Numbered from the stretch's first letter, positions 36,795 to 46,420 are shown. The stretch is DNA of 64,000 nt from Verrucomicrobiia bacterium (GCA_030432235.1 JAUIHT010000001.1:496001-560000); one strand, 5' to 3'. Numbers and translations are program-made. Notes: a model not told the origin generated them from the sequence alone.

Positions 36795-38300
36795 TCAATA
36801 GGCTTTGGCGAAGACGACGCGCTGCGGACTTTCCTTGCCGGTGAAGGGGCAGGTGCCGGGCTGGTCGTCGTGCTCAAGGGGGATGCAGCGGATTGTTACC
36901 TTGTGCTCTTTGGCCAGGGCGTCCTCGTCCTCGGCGGAGCCGGCCCAGTGACACAGGGCGAATCCACCATGGATCTCCGGCTTATCGGCGTTCCTGGGTG
37001 TGAAGTATTTTACAAAGTCTTCCTTGGAGTCGATGGAGACGGTGTTCTCGGTCCGGTAGGCCTGGGCGCGTGCCAGGAGGTTGTCCTGGATTTCGTCGAG
37101 GCGCGCGACGAGGGTGTCGATAAACTCGTCGACGTTCACGCCGCTCTTTTCGCCGGTATCGCGGCGCTGGAGTAAGACGGAATTGTTGGCCAGGTCCTTG
37201 GGGCCGACCTCGGCGATGAGCGGGATGCCCTTCTTGACCCAGCCCCAGCGCTTTTCGCCGCCGCGCAGGTCACGTTTGTCCAGCTCTACGCGCAGGGCGT
37301 GGCCGTGGTAGGCTTTTTCCTCGATGCGCTGCTTGAGCTTGTCGCAGAACTCCAGCACGGCGGCGGAGTCGTCCCCGCGCAGGACGGGCAGGATGGCGAC
37401 GTGGCTGGGGGCGAGCTTGGGCGGCAGGATGAGGCCGTCGTCGTCGGCGTGCGTCATGATCATGCCGCCGATGAGGCGGGTGGAGACGCCCCAGGAGGTG
37501 GTCCAGGCATATTCCAGCTCCCCGCTTTCGCTTTGGAATTTGATATCAAAACCTTTGGCGAAGTTTTGGCCGAGGAAGTGGCTGGTGCCGGCCTGCAGGG
37601 CCTTACGGTCCTGCATCATCGCCTCAATGCAGTAGGTGTGGTCGGCCCCGGGGAAGCGTTCGCCGGCTGTCTTTTCGCCCTTGATGACGGGCATGGCCAT
37701 CCAGTTCTCGGCAAAGTCGGCATAGACATCGAGCATCTTGCGGGTCTCTTCCATGGCCTCCTCGCTGGTGGCGTGGACGGTGTGGCCCTCCTGCCAGAGG
37801 AACTCCGCGGTGCGCAGGAACAGACGCGTGCGCATCTCCCAGCGGACGACGTTGGCCCACTGGTTAATCAATAAAGGCAGGTCGCGGTAGCTCTGGACCC
37901 ACTTCGAGTAAACCTCGCCGATGATGGTCTCCGAAGTGGGGCGGACGACCAATGGCTCTTCGAGGGGGCCGGCGGGCTTCAGGCCGCCCTGGCCGTCGTC
38001 CTCCAGACGGTGGTGGGTAACCACGGCGCACTCCTTGGCAAAGCCTTCGACGTGCTTGGCCTCGCGCTCAAGGTAGCTTTTGGGGATAAAGAGCGGGAAG
38101 TAGGCGTTGCGGTGTCCGGTGGCCTTGAACATGCCGTCGAGGACGCGCTGGATGTTTTCCCACAGTTCGTAGCCCCATGGCTTGATGACCATGCAGCCGC
38201 GTACGGGCGAATTTTCCGCCAGATCGGCGGCTTTGATGACTTGCTGGTACCACTCGGGGTAGTCCTCGGCGCGGGTAGGCGTGATTGCGGTCTTGGGCAT
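36795..38300 (-). CDS. proS: Prolyl-tRNA synthetase, eukaryote/archaea-type (ProS type 3)
   Basis: A 501-residue class II aminoacyl-tRNA synthetase charging tRNA-Pro. The N terminus YPEWYQQVIKAADLAENSPVRGCMVIKPWGYELWE, motif 2 RWEMRTRLFLRTAEFLWQEGHT and motif 3-region TSWGVSTRLIGGMIM match the type without the bacterial editing insertion. The C-terminal zinc-like domain with Cys in ALCHWAGS, IRCIPLE and GTCPFTG and the closing Tyr (FAKAY) are hallmarks of the archaeal/eukaryotic type. It is upstream of, and divergent from, the GxxExxY element. Confidence 0.93.
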   Translation of the reverse strand: MPKTAITPTRAEDYPEWYQQVIKAADLAENSPVRGCMVIKPWGYELWENIQRVLDGMFKATGHRNAYFPLFIPKSYLEREAKHVEGFAKECAVVTHHRLEDDGQGGLKPAGPLEEPLVVRPTSETIIGEVYSKWVQSYRDLPLLINQWANVVRWEMRTRLFLRTAEFLWQEGHTVHATSEEAMEETRKMLDVYADFAENWMAMPVIKGEKTAGERFPGADHTYCIEAMMQDRKALQAGTSHFLGQNFAKGFDIKFQSESGELEYAWTTSWGVSTRLIGGMIMTHADDDGLILPPKLAPSHVAILPVLRGDDSAAVLEFCDKLKQRIEEKAYHGHALRVELDKRDLRGGEKRWGWVKKGIPLIAEVGPKDLANNSVLLQRRDTGEKSGVNVDEFIDTLVARLDEIQDNLLARAQAYRTENTVSIDSKEDFVKYFTPRNADKPEIHGGFALCHWAGSAEDEDALAKEHKVTIRCIPLEHDDQPGTCPFTGKESPQRVVFAKAY

Positions 38301-38315
38301 AGAGGGGAAGGAGTT

Positions 38316-38387
38316 TCACGCAAAGAAGCAAAGCAGCAAAGACATTTTTTACGGAATAAATCTTGGCCGCTTAGCTGCTCGGCGTGA
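38316..38387. repeat. Hairpin copy 1 of 8-base words, left of the GxxExxY gene
   Basis: The words GCAAAGAA, GCAAAGCA and GCAAAGAC run in an 8-base register at 38320-38343. They are followed by a short AT-rich loop and complementary words ending in GGCGTGA at 38381-38387. Arms match at 20 of 26 positions. GCAAAGCAGCAAAGAC (38328-38343) recurs exactly at 38791-38806, right of the nuclease gene, in direct orientation. Confidence 0.85.
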
Positions 38388-38400
38388 TGTTTAGTGTATT

Positions 38401-38784
38401 ATGATGGAAAATAATATTGGTAAAATAGTCGTAGATGCTTCGATAAAAGTTCATAATGCTCTTGGACCTGGGTTACTGGAGCATGTTTATGAAATTGTGT
38501 TGGCAAAAGAGCTTGAGAGCCACGGACTACGGGTTTGTCGGCAAGTGCCTGTGAAAATTGAATATATGGGTGAGGTATTTGAGGAGGGTTTTCGTGCGGA
38601 TTTGATTGTTGAAGACAAAGTTATCATCGAACTGAAATCCGTGGAAGCACTCAATAAAGTCGCAGCAAAACAGCTATTCACCTACCTGAAACTAACTCGC
38701 GTCAAACTCGGGTTTGTTTTGAATTTTGGTCAGGGACTCATGAAAGACGGTATCCAAAGAGTCGTATGTGGTCTCGAGGACTAA
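38401..38784 (+). CDS. GxxExxY protein (PD-(D/E)XK nuclease-like)
   Basis: A 127-residue member of the GxxExxY family, named for the motif visible in LGPGLLEHVYE. The nuclease core is suggested by EEGFRADLIVEDKVIIELKSVEAL, which gives Asp, then Glu-x-Lys in the PD-(D/E)XK pattern, and by QLFTYLKLTRVKLGFVLNFG. The function is unknown. It has the lowest GC content in its surroundings. It is flanked on both sides by copies of the same 8-base-word hairpin, so gene plus hairpins may form a small mobile unit. ATG 38401 is followed directly by a second ATG. Confidence 0.85.
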   Translation: MMENNIGKIVVDASIKVHNALGPGLLEHVYEIVLAKELESHGLRVCRQVPVKIEYMGEVFEEGFRADLIVEDKVIIELKSVEALNKVAAKQLFTYLKLTRVKLGFVLNFGQGLMKDGIQRVVCGLED

Positions 38785-38790
38785 CCTTAG

Positions 38791-38848
38791 GCAAAGCAGC
38801 AAAGACTTTTGGGGCATAACCGCTTGGCTGCTTTGCTGCTTGGCGTGA
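38791..38848. repeat. Hairpin copy 2 of 8-base words, right of the GxxExxY gene
   Basis: GCAAAGCAGCAAAG at 38791-38804 pairs at 13 of 14 positions with 38831-38844. It has the same layout and orientation as copy 1 at 38316-38387, starting with the identical 16 bases and ending with the same GGCGTGA. The outer ends of the whole unit (38316-38343 and 38821-38848) are also inverted repeats, matching at 23 of 28 positions. Confidence 0.85.
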
Positions 38849-38851
38849 GAC

Positions 38852-40240
38852 TTATTCAGGGATGTTTTCAGCAACATCCTCCAGCGGGTAGGTCCAAATC
38901 TCCGACAGGGTGGGGTGGTACCAGTGCGTGTCGAGGAGCTGCCGCGCGGTGGCGCCGAGGCTGACGGCCACGCTGAGGGCGTGGATGAGCTCGGAGGCGT
39001 CCTTGCCTACACACTCGGCGGCAAGGATGCGTCCGGTGGTTTTCTCCGCGTGGACTTTCACGTAGCCGTACTTGGCCTCCATGAGGATGCTCTTGCCGTG
39101 GTCGTCGAAGGGGTAGTCCGCCGACACGTAGGCGATGCCGCGCTTTTTGATTTCTTCCTCGGGCAGGCCGACATAGGCCACCTGCGGGTCGGTGAAAATG
39201 ACGCCCAGCAGCGTGTCGTAGTTGACGGGCTTGGCCGGTCGCCCGAAGGCATGACGCGCGGCCAGCTCGCCCTGCAGGATGGCGATGTGGACAATCTCGT
39301 GCGGCCCGGCGATATCCCCGGCGGCGTAGACGTGGAAGTTGCTACTTTGCTGGTGCTCGTTCGTGGCGATGTGGCCGGAGCCGGCCAGGTCGATCCCGGC
39401 GGCTTCGAGGTTGAGGTTTGCCGTGTTGGGCTTGCGCCCGAGGGCGTTGAAGAGGTGTTTGGCGGACTTGACCATGCGCTGCCCCTGATGGTCGAAGTAG
39501 ACGCGCACGCCGCCGTCGCCGGTGGCCTCGATGCGATTCAGCTTGGTATCGGTGACGAGGTCGATGCCTTCATCCTTGAAGGCTTCTTCGACCACGGCGG
39601 AAGCCTCGGGTGAAACTTCCTTGAGGATACGCGGGCTGCGCTGGATTTGTGTGACTTTCGTGCCGATGCGGGCGAGGAACTGCGCCAGCTCGCAGGCTAC
39701 GATGCCACCGCCGAGCACGATGACGGACTCCGGTACCTCGGAGAGGTCGAGGATGTCGTCGCTGGTCCAGACGGGTACCTTGTCCAGACCGGGTACGGGC
39801 GGGAAGTTGACCGTCGAGCCGGTGGCCACGAGGATTTTTTCCGCCGTCAGGACGGTGCCGTCTTTCAGGGTGACTTCCCGCTCCCCGGTGAATTTTGCCG
39901 GTTGCTGGAAAAGGTCGAACTTGCCGCCGGTGAGCTGCTCCTGGCGGTATTCAGCGAATTCGCCGATGGTGCGCAGCTTACGCTGATGCAGCAGAGGCAT
40001 GTCCACGCTGGCCTGTGGGATGTTGAGGCCGAAGGCGCGTGCCTTTTGCGCCAGGTGCAGGACCTCGGCGGAGTAGATGAGTGTTTTCGAGGGCATGCAG
40101 CCGCGCAGGATGCATAGCCCGCCCAGTTCCTTCGCGCCGTCGACCACCGCCACGCTCTCGGTGAACTCCAGTGCGGTGCGGGCGGCGGCGTAACCGGCGC
40201 TGCCGCCACCGAGGACCAGAAAATCGTAGTGCTTGCTCAT
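38852..40240 (-). CDS. Pyridine nucleotide-disulfide oxidoreductase (FAD-dependent)
   Basis: A 462-residue flavoprotein of the dihydrolipoamide dehydrogenase/mercuric reductase type. It has the FAD motif FLVLGGGSAGYAAART, a redox disulfide in GGLCILRGCMPSKT (CxxxxC), the NAD motif VIVLGGGIVACELAQFL, the FAD signature FHVYAAGDIAG and the C-terminal catalytic His in HWYHPTLSEIW. The substrate is not clear: no acyl-carrying 2-oxoacid dehydrogenase or merA N-terminal domain is nearby. ATG 40240 was chosen because the FAD motif starts at residue 7. Confidence 0.88.
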   Translation of the reverse strand: MSKHYDFLVLGGGSAGYAAARTALEFTESVAVVDGAKELGGLCILRGCMPSKTLIYSAEVLHLAQKARAFGLNIPQASVDMPLLHQRKLRTIGEFAEYRQEQLTGGKFDLFQQPAKFTGEREVTLKDGTVLTAEKILVATGSTVNFPPVPGLDKVPVWTSDDILDLSEVPESVIVLGGGIVACELAQFLARIGTKVTQIQRSPRILKEVSPEASAVVEEAFKDEGIDLVTDTKLNRIEATGDGGVRVYFDHQGQRMVKSAKHLFNALGRKPNTANLNLEAAGIDLAGSGHIATNEHQQSSNFHVYAAGDIAGPHEIVHIAILQGELAARHAFGRPAKPVNYDTLLGVIFTDPQVAYVGLPEEEIKKRGIAYVSADYPFDDHGKSILMEAKYGYVKVHAEKTTGRILAAECVGKDASELIHALSVAVSLGATARQLLDTHWYHPTLSEIWTYPLEDVAENIPE

Positions 40241-40312
40241 GGATAAATGCTCTGATGAGATAGGTGCCAGCGCGGATATGTTGCCGCGTAGTCCAATATT
40301 GATTTTCCCGCC

Positions 40313-41860
40313 ATGTCTTGCAAAACCCAAACGCTTTTTTGTCTGATTTTTACCTGTGCCGCGCCGCTATTTGCCGCGCCGCCCCCCGCGCCTGAATTCG
40401 ACTATGCTGACCCGCCACAGGGGCTCTTTGTCGATGAGTGGATGGAGATGCGGCTGGGCGAGGGGAAGGTCGGCTGGTCCCATACCACCTTCACGCGCCG
40501 GGGAGACGAAGTGCACGCACGCAGCGATTCGTACATGAAGATGGCGCGTGGGGCCATCCCGATTCAGGTCGAGACCTCCGAGCGTACCGTGGAGAGCGTC
40601 GATGGTCAGCCGCACAACTTTGAGACGCATATGAAGCTTTCCGGCCAGGACATCGTGACGATAGGCACGGTGCTGGACGGCAAGGTGTCCGTCACGACCA
40701 AGGGCCCCGGCTACGCGGATACCCAGGAGTATGCCTTCCCGGAAGGCGCGCTCATGACCTGGGGTCTGGCGCAGAAGACCTTCGAGGAGGGCATTGAGCC
40801 CGGGACCGAGTATTCGGTGATGATGTACAGCCCCAGCATGAGCGCGCAGCAGGCGTTGCCGGGCACGGTCAGCATCGGTGAGCCGGAAACGTTCGATTAC
40901 TTCGGCACTGCCATGCGTGGGCCCAAGGTGACGACCACCCTGCACGCCGGGCCGGCGGAGATCGTTACCAACGGCTGGGCGGACGAAAATGGGCGGCTGC
41001 TTGTGACCAAGATGGACATGATGGGCATGCCCCTGACCATGGTGGTGGTCGATCAGGAAACGGCCCTGGCGGACTTCGTGCCGCCGGAGTTTTTCGTCTC
41101 CAATCTTATTCAGCTCAAGCGAGCCATCCCGCCGGACGCCGACGAGGTGACCTATGCCCTGCGGCTCAAGAGCGGCGACTTCAACGAGGCGCTCCCGCCG
41201 GAAACGAAAACCCAGAGCGTCCAGTTTAACGACCGTAGCGGGGTCGTCCGGGTGAAGGTGCGCCGGGCCGAGCATATGGAGCTCAACACGGGAGTGAACC
41301 TGTCCCTGAGCGGTACGTTCGTGCCCTATATGAAGGCCAATCTGGTCATCAACAGCAAAGACCCGGCAGTCATCGCCCTGGCGAAAAAGTCCCCCGCCAA
41401 TAAAGAGGAGAGCGCCTTGGAAAAAGCCTACGCGTTAACGCATTTCGTCAACCGCTTCATCGAGGAAAAGCACCTCGGGATCGGCTTTGCCACCGCCAGC
41501 GAGGTGGCTCAGGATCCGCAGGGCGATTGCAGCGAGCACGCCGTGCTGCTGGCCGCCCTGGGCCGGGTGGAGGGCATCCCCAGTCGCGTGGCCGCCGGGC
41601 TGCTTTACCTGCCGAGCTATGAGGGCCACAAGGACATCATGGGCTACCATATGTGGACACAGTTCCACATCGGCGGGCAGTGGCTCGACTTCGACGCCAC
41701 CACCGACGAGCAGGTTGCCGGCCCCACTCGCATCGCCTTGTACTACTCTTCGCTCCAGGACGAGTCCCTGGCGCAACTCGGCCTCGCTCTTATTGATACC
41801 ATCGGGAACCTGGACGTCGAGGTCGTCGAGGTGAAAACAGAAGCCACAGAGGAGCAATAA
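40313..41860 (+). CDS. Exported transglutaminase-like protein
   Basis: A 515-residue protein with a signal peptide (MSCKTQTLFCLIFTCAAPLFA) and a C-terminal transglutaminase-core domain: catalytic Cys in PQGDCSEHAVLLAALGR, His in GYHMWTQFHIGGQW, Asp in LDFDATTDEQ. The N-terminal 300 residues are strand-rich and resemble the domain often preceding this core in bacterial periplasmic proteins. A protease or amidase role on peptides is more likely than cross-linking, but this is inference. It is divergent from the flavoprotein and three bases from the convergent GNAT-nitrilase. Confidence 0.85.
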   Translation: MSCKTQTLFCLIFTCAAPLFAAPPPAPEFDYADPPQGLFVDEWMEMRLGEGKVGWSHTTFTRRGDEVHARSDSYMKMARGAIPIQVETSERTVESVDGQPHNFETHMKLSGQDIVTIGTVLDGKVSVTTKGPGYADTQEYAFPEGALMTWGLAQKTFEEGIEPGTEYSVMMYSPSMSAQQALPGTVSIGEPETFDYFGTAMRGPKVTTTLHAGPAEIVTNGWADENGRLLVTKMDMMGMPLTMVVVDQETALADFVPPEFFVSNLIQLKRAIPPDADEVTYALRLKSGDFNEALPPETKTQSVQFNDRSGVVRVKVRRAEHMELNTGVNLSLSGTFVPYMKANLVINSKDPAVIALAKKSPANKEESALEKAYALTHFVNRFIEEKHLGIGFATASEVAQDPQGDCSEHAVLLAALGRVEGIPSRVAAGLLYLPSYEGHKDIMGYHMWTQFHIGGQWLDFDATTDEQVAGPTRIALYYSSLQDESLAQLGLALIDTIGNLDVEVVEVKTEATEEQ

Positions 41861-41862
41861 TC

Positions 41863-43497
41863 TCAATCTTCGGCGTCATGCTCGGGGGCGCGAACGCGGA
41901 GCTTGCCGGGCTTGCCGGGCAGGGCGTCGGGATCATCGGCGAAGTGAGCCTGCAGGGAGAATAGATCGCGGCGGCGGTCGAGCATGGGCGTGACACTGCC
42001 GGCATGGCGGGAGCGGTAGAGGTCGCCTATATCCAGGTCCGAGACCAGTAGCATCTCGACATTGCTGTCGCCTTCGGCCTTGATACCGTCACGGGAGTGC
42101 TCGAAGTCGCTGGGGCTGAAGATGCCGGCGCGGCCGTAATGGATGTCCATGGCCGGCACGCTGGGGAGGTTGCCGATGACGCCGGTGGTGACGACATAAA
42201 CCTGGTTCTCGACGGCGCGGGCCTGGCTGCATACGCGCACGCGCTGGTAGCCCTGGCGGTCATCGGTGCAGTAGGGCACGAAGATGATCTCGGCGCCGTT
42301 ATCGGTCAGGTGGCGGGCGGCTTCGGGGAATTCGGAATCGTAGCAGATGAGGATGCCGACTCGGGCCTTGGGGGTTTGAAATACCTTGAGGGTGTTGCCG
42401 CCGGTGATGCCCCAGTAGCGCTTTTCCGACGGGGTGATGTGGAGCTTGGGCTGTAGCTCGTAGCTGCCGTCGGGGAAGACCAGCGGGCAGCAGTTTTCCA
42501 TCACGCCGTTGCGCTTGATAGGGTGGCTGCCGGCGATGATGTGGATGCCGTACTCGCTGGCCAGGCGCGACATGAGTGCGAGGAAGTCGTCGGCCAGTTC
42601 GGACAGCTTTTCGATGCCCTCAAGCGCAGGCAGGTTACGCAGCTCGGGCTGCGAAAGGAGCTGCACGGAGAAGAACTCGGGGAAGACGACGAAGTCCGCG
42701 CGGTAGTCCATGGCGGTTTCGACAAAGTACTCGGTCTGGTCGGCGAAATCCGCGAAGGTCTCGACGCGGCGCATCTGGTACTGCACGCAGGCGACACGGA
42801 CCTTGCGCCCGTCAGCGCGCTCGACCTCCTCATAGGCGGGGTTGAGCCACTCGATGAGCGAGGCGTTATCGAGGCTGTTGGGGTCGGTGATGTAATGGCG
42901 CAGGATGCCGCGTACCACGAAGCCTTCACGAAGTTGGAAGCTGAGCACGAGGTCCTGGAGATCGCCGTTTTCCACCTGCCGCACGTATTCCTCGGGCGGC
43001 ATCTTGTCGGCGTGCTTGCTGTAACCGTGGAGCCGCCCGCCGGCGAGGATGCGGCGGAGGTTGAGCCGCTGACACAGCTCCCGCCGGGCCTCGTAGAGCA
43101 GGTGCCCGACGCCCTGGCCGCGCATGTCCGGATGTACGAAGACGTCGGCACCGTAGAGGGTGTCGCCTTGCGGGTCGTGGTTGTGGAAAAAGCCGCCGTC
43201 GGTGATGCCGCTGTAGGTGTGGGCGCGGTAGGGGTTGTCGCCGAAGTCCACGATGAGGCTGGAGATGCCGCCGACGATGCGCCCGTCCTGCTCGGCCAGG
43301 ATTTGACCCTGCGGGAAAAGTCGCATGTGGCTGCGCAGGTGGGCGGGGTCCCAGACTACGTCCTCCTCCGCCATGGCGGGGAAGCAGACCTTGTTCAGCT
43401 CGACCAGTTCGGGGATGTCGGCCTCGCGGGCTTGGCGAAGCGTGACGGTGGGTGCGGGTTCTTTGGGCACGTTGTTACTTTTATTCAATCCTCTCAT
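41863..43497 (-). CDS. GNAT acetyltransferase fused to a carbon-nitrogen hydrolase
   Basis: A 544-residue two-domain protein. The N-terminal GNAT domain (to about residue 200) has the acetyl-CoA loop VHPDMRGQGVGHLLYEARRE; the C-terminal nitrilase-superfamily domain has the Glu-Lys-Cys triad in VVFPEFFSV, LHITPSEKRYW and GILICYDSEFPEAARH. This fusion is a known family of unknown substrate, perhaps an amidase with an acyl-transfer step. The ATG at 43497 was chosen; the frame extends 14 residues upstream. It is downstream of glnA on the same strand, separated by an intrinsic terminator, and both handle amide nitrogen. Confidence 0.88.
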   Translation of the reverse strand: MRGLNKSNNVPKEPAPTVTLRQAREADIPELVELNKVCFPAMAEEDVVWDPAHLRSHMRLFPQGQILAEQDGRIVGGISSLIVDFGDNPYRAHTYSGITDGGFFHNHDPQGDTLYGADVFVHPDMRGQGVGHLLYEARRELCQRLNLRRILAGGRLHGYSKHADKMPPEEYVRQVENGDLQDLVLSFQLREGFVVRGILRHYITDPNSLDNASLIEWLNPAYEEVERADGRKVRVACVQYQMRRVETFADFADQTEYFVETAMDYRADFVVFPEFFSVQLLSQPELRNLPALEGIEKLSELADDFLALMSRLASEYGIHIIAGSHPIKRNGVMENCCPLVFPDGSYELQPKLHITPSEKRYWGITGGNTLKVFQTPKARVGILICYDSEFPEAARHLTDNGAEIIFVPYCTDDRQGYQRVRVCSQARAVENQVYVVTTGVIGNLPSVPAMDIHYGRAGIFSPSDFEHSRDGIKAEGDSNVEMLLVSDLDIGDLYRSRHAGSVTPMLDRRRDLFSLQAHFADDPDALPGKPGKLRVRAPEHDAED

Positions 43498-43520
43498 CGA
43501 AACAAGCCTCGCTATGCAAT

Positions 43521-43553
43521 AAAAAACGGCGCCCCGCACTGGGACGCCGTTTG
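43521..43553 (-). terminator. Intrinsic terminator of glnA
   Basis: On the minus strand a 12-bp stem (AAACGGCGTCCC against its complement, one mismatch, five-base loop) is followed by a TTTTTT run. It lies 26 bases past the glnA stop and before the GNAT-nitrilase start, separating the two transcription units. Confidence 0.88.
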
Positions 43554-43578
43554 AAAGTGAGTCGCGAAGGAGCGAAGC

Positions 43579-44595
<1,017 letters not shown>

Positions 44596-44685
44596 TGTCT
44601 TCTGGTTTATGGTTAGGGTTGTCAGTCCCGCCCAAAGGTGTTGCCTTGGGTTGTAGAGTGAAAGTTACACGGGACGGTAGAGCAT

Positions 44686-44705
44686 AAAAGCAGTCTCCGT
44701 GCCAC
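44686..44705 (-). promoter_or_regulatory. Putative sigma-54 promoter of glnA
   Basis: The minus strand reads TGGCAC, five bases (GGAGA), then CTGCTTTT. The GG and GC doublets are ten bases apart, the spacing required for the -24/-12 promoter of RpoN. One base differs from consensus in the -12 element. Transcription would start near 44678, about 83 bases before the glnA ATG. No enhancer site was identified. Confidence 0.65.
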
Positions 44706-44748
44706 CTGCAATCGCTATTTTAATCAAAAAAATTTCATTAGTTTTCCT

Positions 44749-45204
44749 ATGCACGAAATGAAGGATTCCAGCGTCGCCCTCGTCCGTATCGGGTATGATG
44801 GGCGGGTGCACAAGTACTACCGCGGTCCGTTGGCCAAAGAGCGTTTTGAAAACGAGCGCCGCGTGCTGCGCTATCTGGAGGAAAAGGGCTGCGACTTCGT
44901 GCCGCGCATCATCGAGGAAGACGAGGAGAAGCTCTACCTGGCCACGACCAATTGCGGAGCCAAGGCCGATAAGGTCAGCGAGGAGAAGATGAATATACTC
45001 TTTGAGGAGCTGGCCGGCTACGGCGTGGAGCATGGTGACCGGGCCGCGCGCAACGTCACCTACAGTCCGCAGGCAGGGCGCTTTTGCCTCATCGACTTTG
45101 AGTTCGCCACCATCACCGAGACCGGCGAGGGCCTAACCGTGGGTCACGCCGAGGAGGCCGCCCAGGAACTCAAGCGCCTGCGTCAGGAGCGTGAGTTGGG
45201 CTAG
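44749..45204 (+). CDS. Minimal protein kinase-like protein (Bud32/RIO-like)
   Basis: A 151-residue protein with the core of an atypical kinase. Lys22 (VHKYYRGP) and Glu36 (FENERRVLRYLEE) may form the Lys-Glu pair, Asp97 and Asn102 lie in the catalytic loop VEHGDRAARNVTY, and Asp116 in LIDFEFAT replaces DFG with DFE. The gatekeeper and hinge region is short, and the C-lobe is almost absent, as in Bud32 and RIO types. The substrate is unknown; a small-molecule kinase is possible. It is divergent from glnA. Confidence 0.68.
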   Translation: MHEMKDSSVALVRIGYDGRVHKYYRGPLAKERFENERRVLRYLEEKGCDFVPRIIEEDEEKLYLATTNCGAKADKVSEEKMNILFEELAGYGVEHGDRAARNVTYSPQAGRFCLIDFEFATITETGEGLTVGHAEEAAQELKRLRQERELG

Positions 45205-45253
45205 ATGAAATGCTCTTATACCATCTCTCAATTGATTTGAGGCGTTTATTTTA

Positions 45254-45321
45254 ACTACGGATTACACTGATAACACGGATACAAGATAAAAAATATCCGT
45301 GCCCATCCGCGTAATCCGTGG
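45254..45321. repeat. Palindrome of 9-base words (ACACGGAT type)
   Basis: The left half has TACGGATTAC, ACTGAT and CACGGATA in a 9-base register; the right half has ATCCGTGCC, CATCCGCGT and AATCCGTGG. ACGGATTAC (left) and CACGGATA (left) each have exact complements on the right. It lies in the convergent gap between the kinase-like gene and the secreted-protein operon and may also end both transcripts. Confidence 0.8.
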
Positions 45322-45352
45322 TCAATAGCCTTATTTCTTTTGAGAATAGGTA

Positions 45353-46381
45353 TTACAGGGCATCTTCGCCCTGAATGTAGCCATCGCTGCCGCCGAATAA
45401 ATAGTAGAAGTCGGCATCGCTCCGGCTGAAGTCGATATCGAAGTAGTACCAGCCTTCGTCCAGGGAGGTGTCTTGCGGTTTCAGGTAGAGGGAGCTGCCG
45501 AGGGATTGGCTGGTCCACATCCACCCTTGGACTTCGCCGCTGTTGATGTACACCCAGCTGGACGCTGAGGTATTGCCCGGCGTTCCGCCGTAGAGCCAGC
45601 CAAGCTCGTCGTGGAACATCCAGGGCCAGCCCTCCGTGTTGACCGAGCCGAACCAGGAGTAATACCAGTTGCCGCCGAAATCAAAAGAGACATCGGTAAT
45701 CAGGCTGACATCCGCGATGGTACCGCCACCGCTGCCAGAGCCACCGTCGCCTCCGCCGGAGCCATCTCCCCCACCAGAGCCATCGCCACCTCCGGAACCG
45801 TCCCCGCCACCGGAGCCGCTTCCACCGCCACCACCGCCCGAGCCGGTGCCGCCAATGGTCAGCGAGGCCAGGCCGGAAGCAGCGGGCACGGTGCCGCCGG
45901 CGTCTACGGTTACCATATGAACGCTAACGAGGGAGCCGTCGGACGGGATGGTCCATGGTGCGCTACCGTCTTTCTCCTCGCCGGAGACAGGGGAATAGCG
46001 GCCATAGGCAGTGCTAGCACCGGGCGCGGAGGCACTTGTGGTGAGGGTGGGGTACCAGAATAGGGCTATCGGATCCCCGGAAGAAACGTCTCCGCTTAAA
46101 TTAAGGATTTGGATGCTTTGGAGGAAACTGCCGTCGCCTCCGCCGCCACTCAGGTTACCCGAAAAGATGATCTCGTCGTCGCCGCTGACAAAGGTAGTAG
46201 CGGTGGGGTCGCCTATGGTTGCATCATCCGTGGAAACTACCACGAGAACGCGCCCACTCTCCGGCATCGCCGTACCACTGCTGGTCTTGAGCAGGCTGGC
46301 GCCCAAGTTGATAGTGACGCTGCCCTGCGCACAAGGGAGCAAAAGGGATAGGATAAGTCCAAAGAGAGCTACTTTTCGCAT
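45353..46381 (-). CDS. Secreted protein: PEP-CTERM paralogue with W-rich C-terminal module
   Basis: A 342-residue protein with signal peptide (MRKVALFGLILSLLLPCAQG). Its first 170 residues are clearly paralogous to the upstream PEP-CTERM protein (VTINL start, DDEIIFSGN, SGDPIALFWYPTLT, ASGLASLTI). Instead of the PEP-CTERM tail it has a flexible linker of repeated GGGDGS units (about 190-225) and a tryptophan/tyrosine-rich module (GNWYYSWFG, FHDELGWLYG, GWMWTSQSL). The same module type is in the 56202-58007 protein. The module probably mediates surface attachment, which is inference. It has its own promoter and no PEP-CTERM anchor. Confidence 0.75.
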   Translation of the reverse strand: MRKVALFGLILSLLLPCAQGSVTINLGASLLKTSSGTAMPESGRVLVVVSTDDATIGDPTATTFVSGDDEIIFSGNLSGGGGDGSFLQSIQILNLSGDVSSGDPIALFWYPTLTTSASAPGASTAYGRYSPVSGEEKDGSAPWTIPSDGSLVSVHMVTVDAGGTVPAASGLASLTIGGTGSGGGGGGSGSGGGDGSGGGDGSGGGDGSGGGDGGSGSGGGTIADVSLITDVSFDFGGNWYYSWFGSVNTEGWPWMFHDELGWLYGGTPGNTSASSWVYINSGEVQGWMWTSQSLGSSLYLKPQDTSLDEGWYYFDIDFSRSDADFYYLFGGSDGYIQGEDAL

Positions 46382-46392
46382 GGGAATCACTA

Positions 46393-46420
46393 ATATTATC
46401 GGTAGCTTTGTAAAAAACAA
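46393..46420 (-). promoter_or_regulatory. Putative promoter of the W-rich paralogue
   Basis: Minus-strand TTGTTT (46415-46420), 16 bases, TAATAT (46393-46398), then 11 bases to the ATG at 46381, so the 5' leader would be about four bases. The -35 box overlaps the U-tract of the upstream terminator. Confidence 0.5.

Noticed and set aside
38316-38848. CRISPR-like array
   Set aside because: Repeats of 8 bases without spacers; two copies only, and no cas genes.
42523-43554. 343-codon plus-strand frame
   Set aside because: Shadow of the GNAT-nitrilase gene, whose catalytic residues are clear on the other strand.
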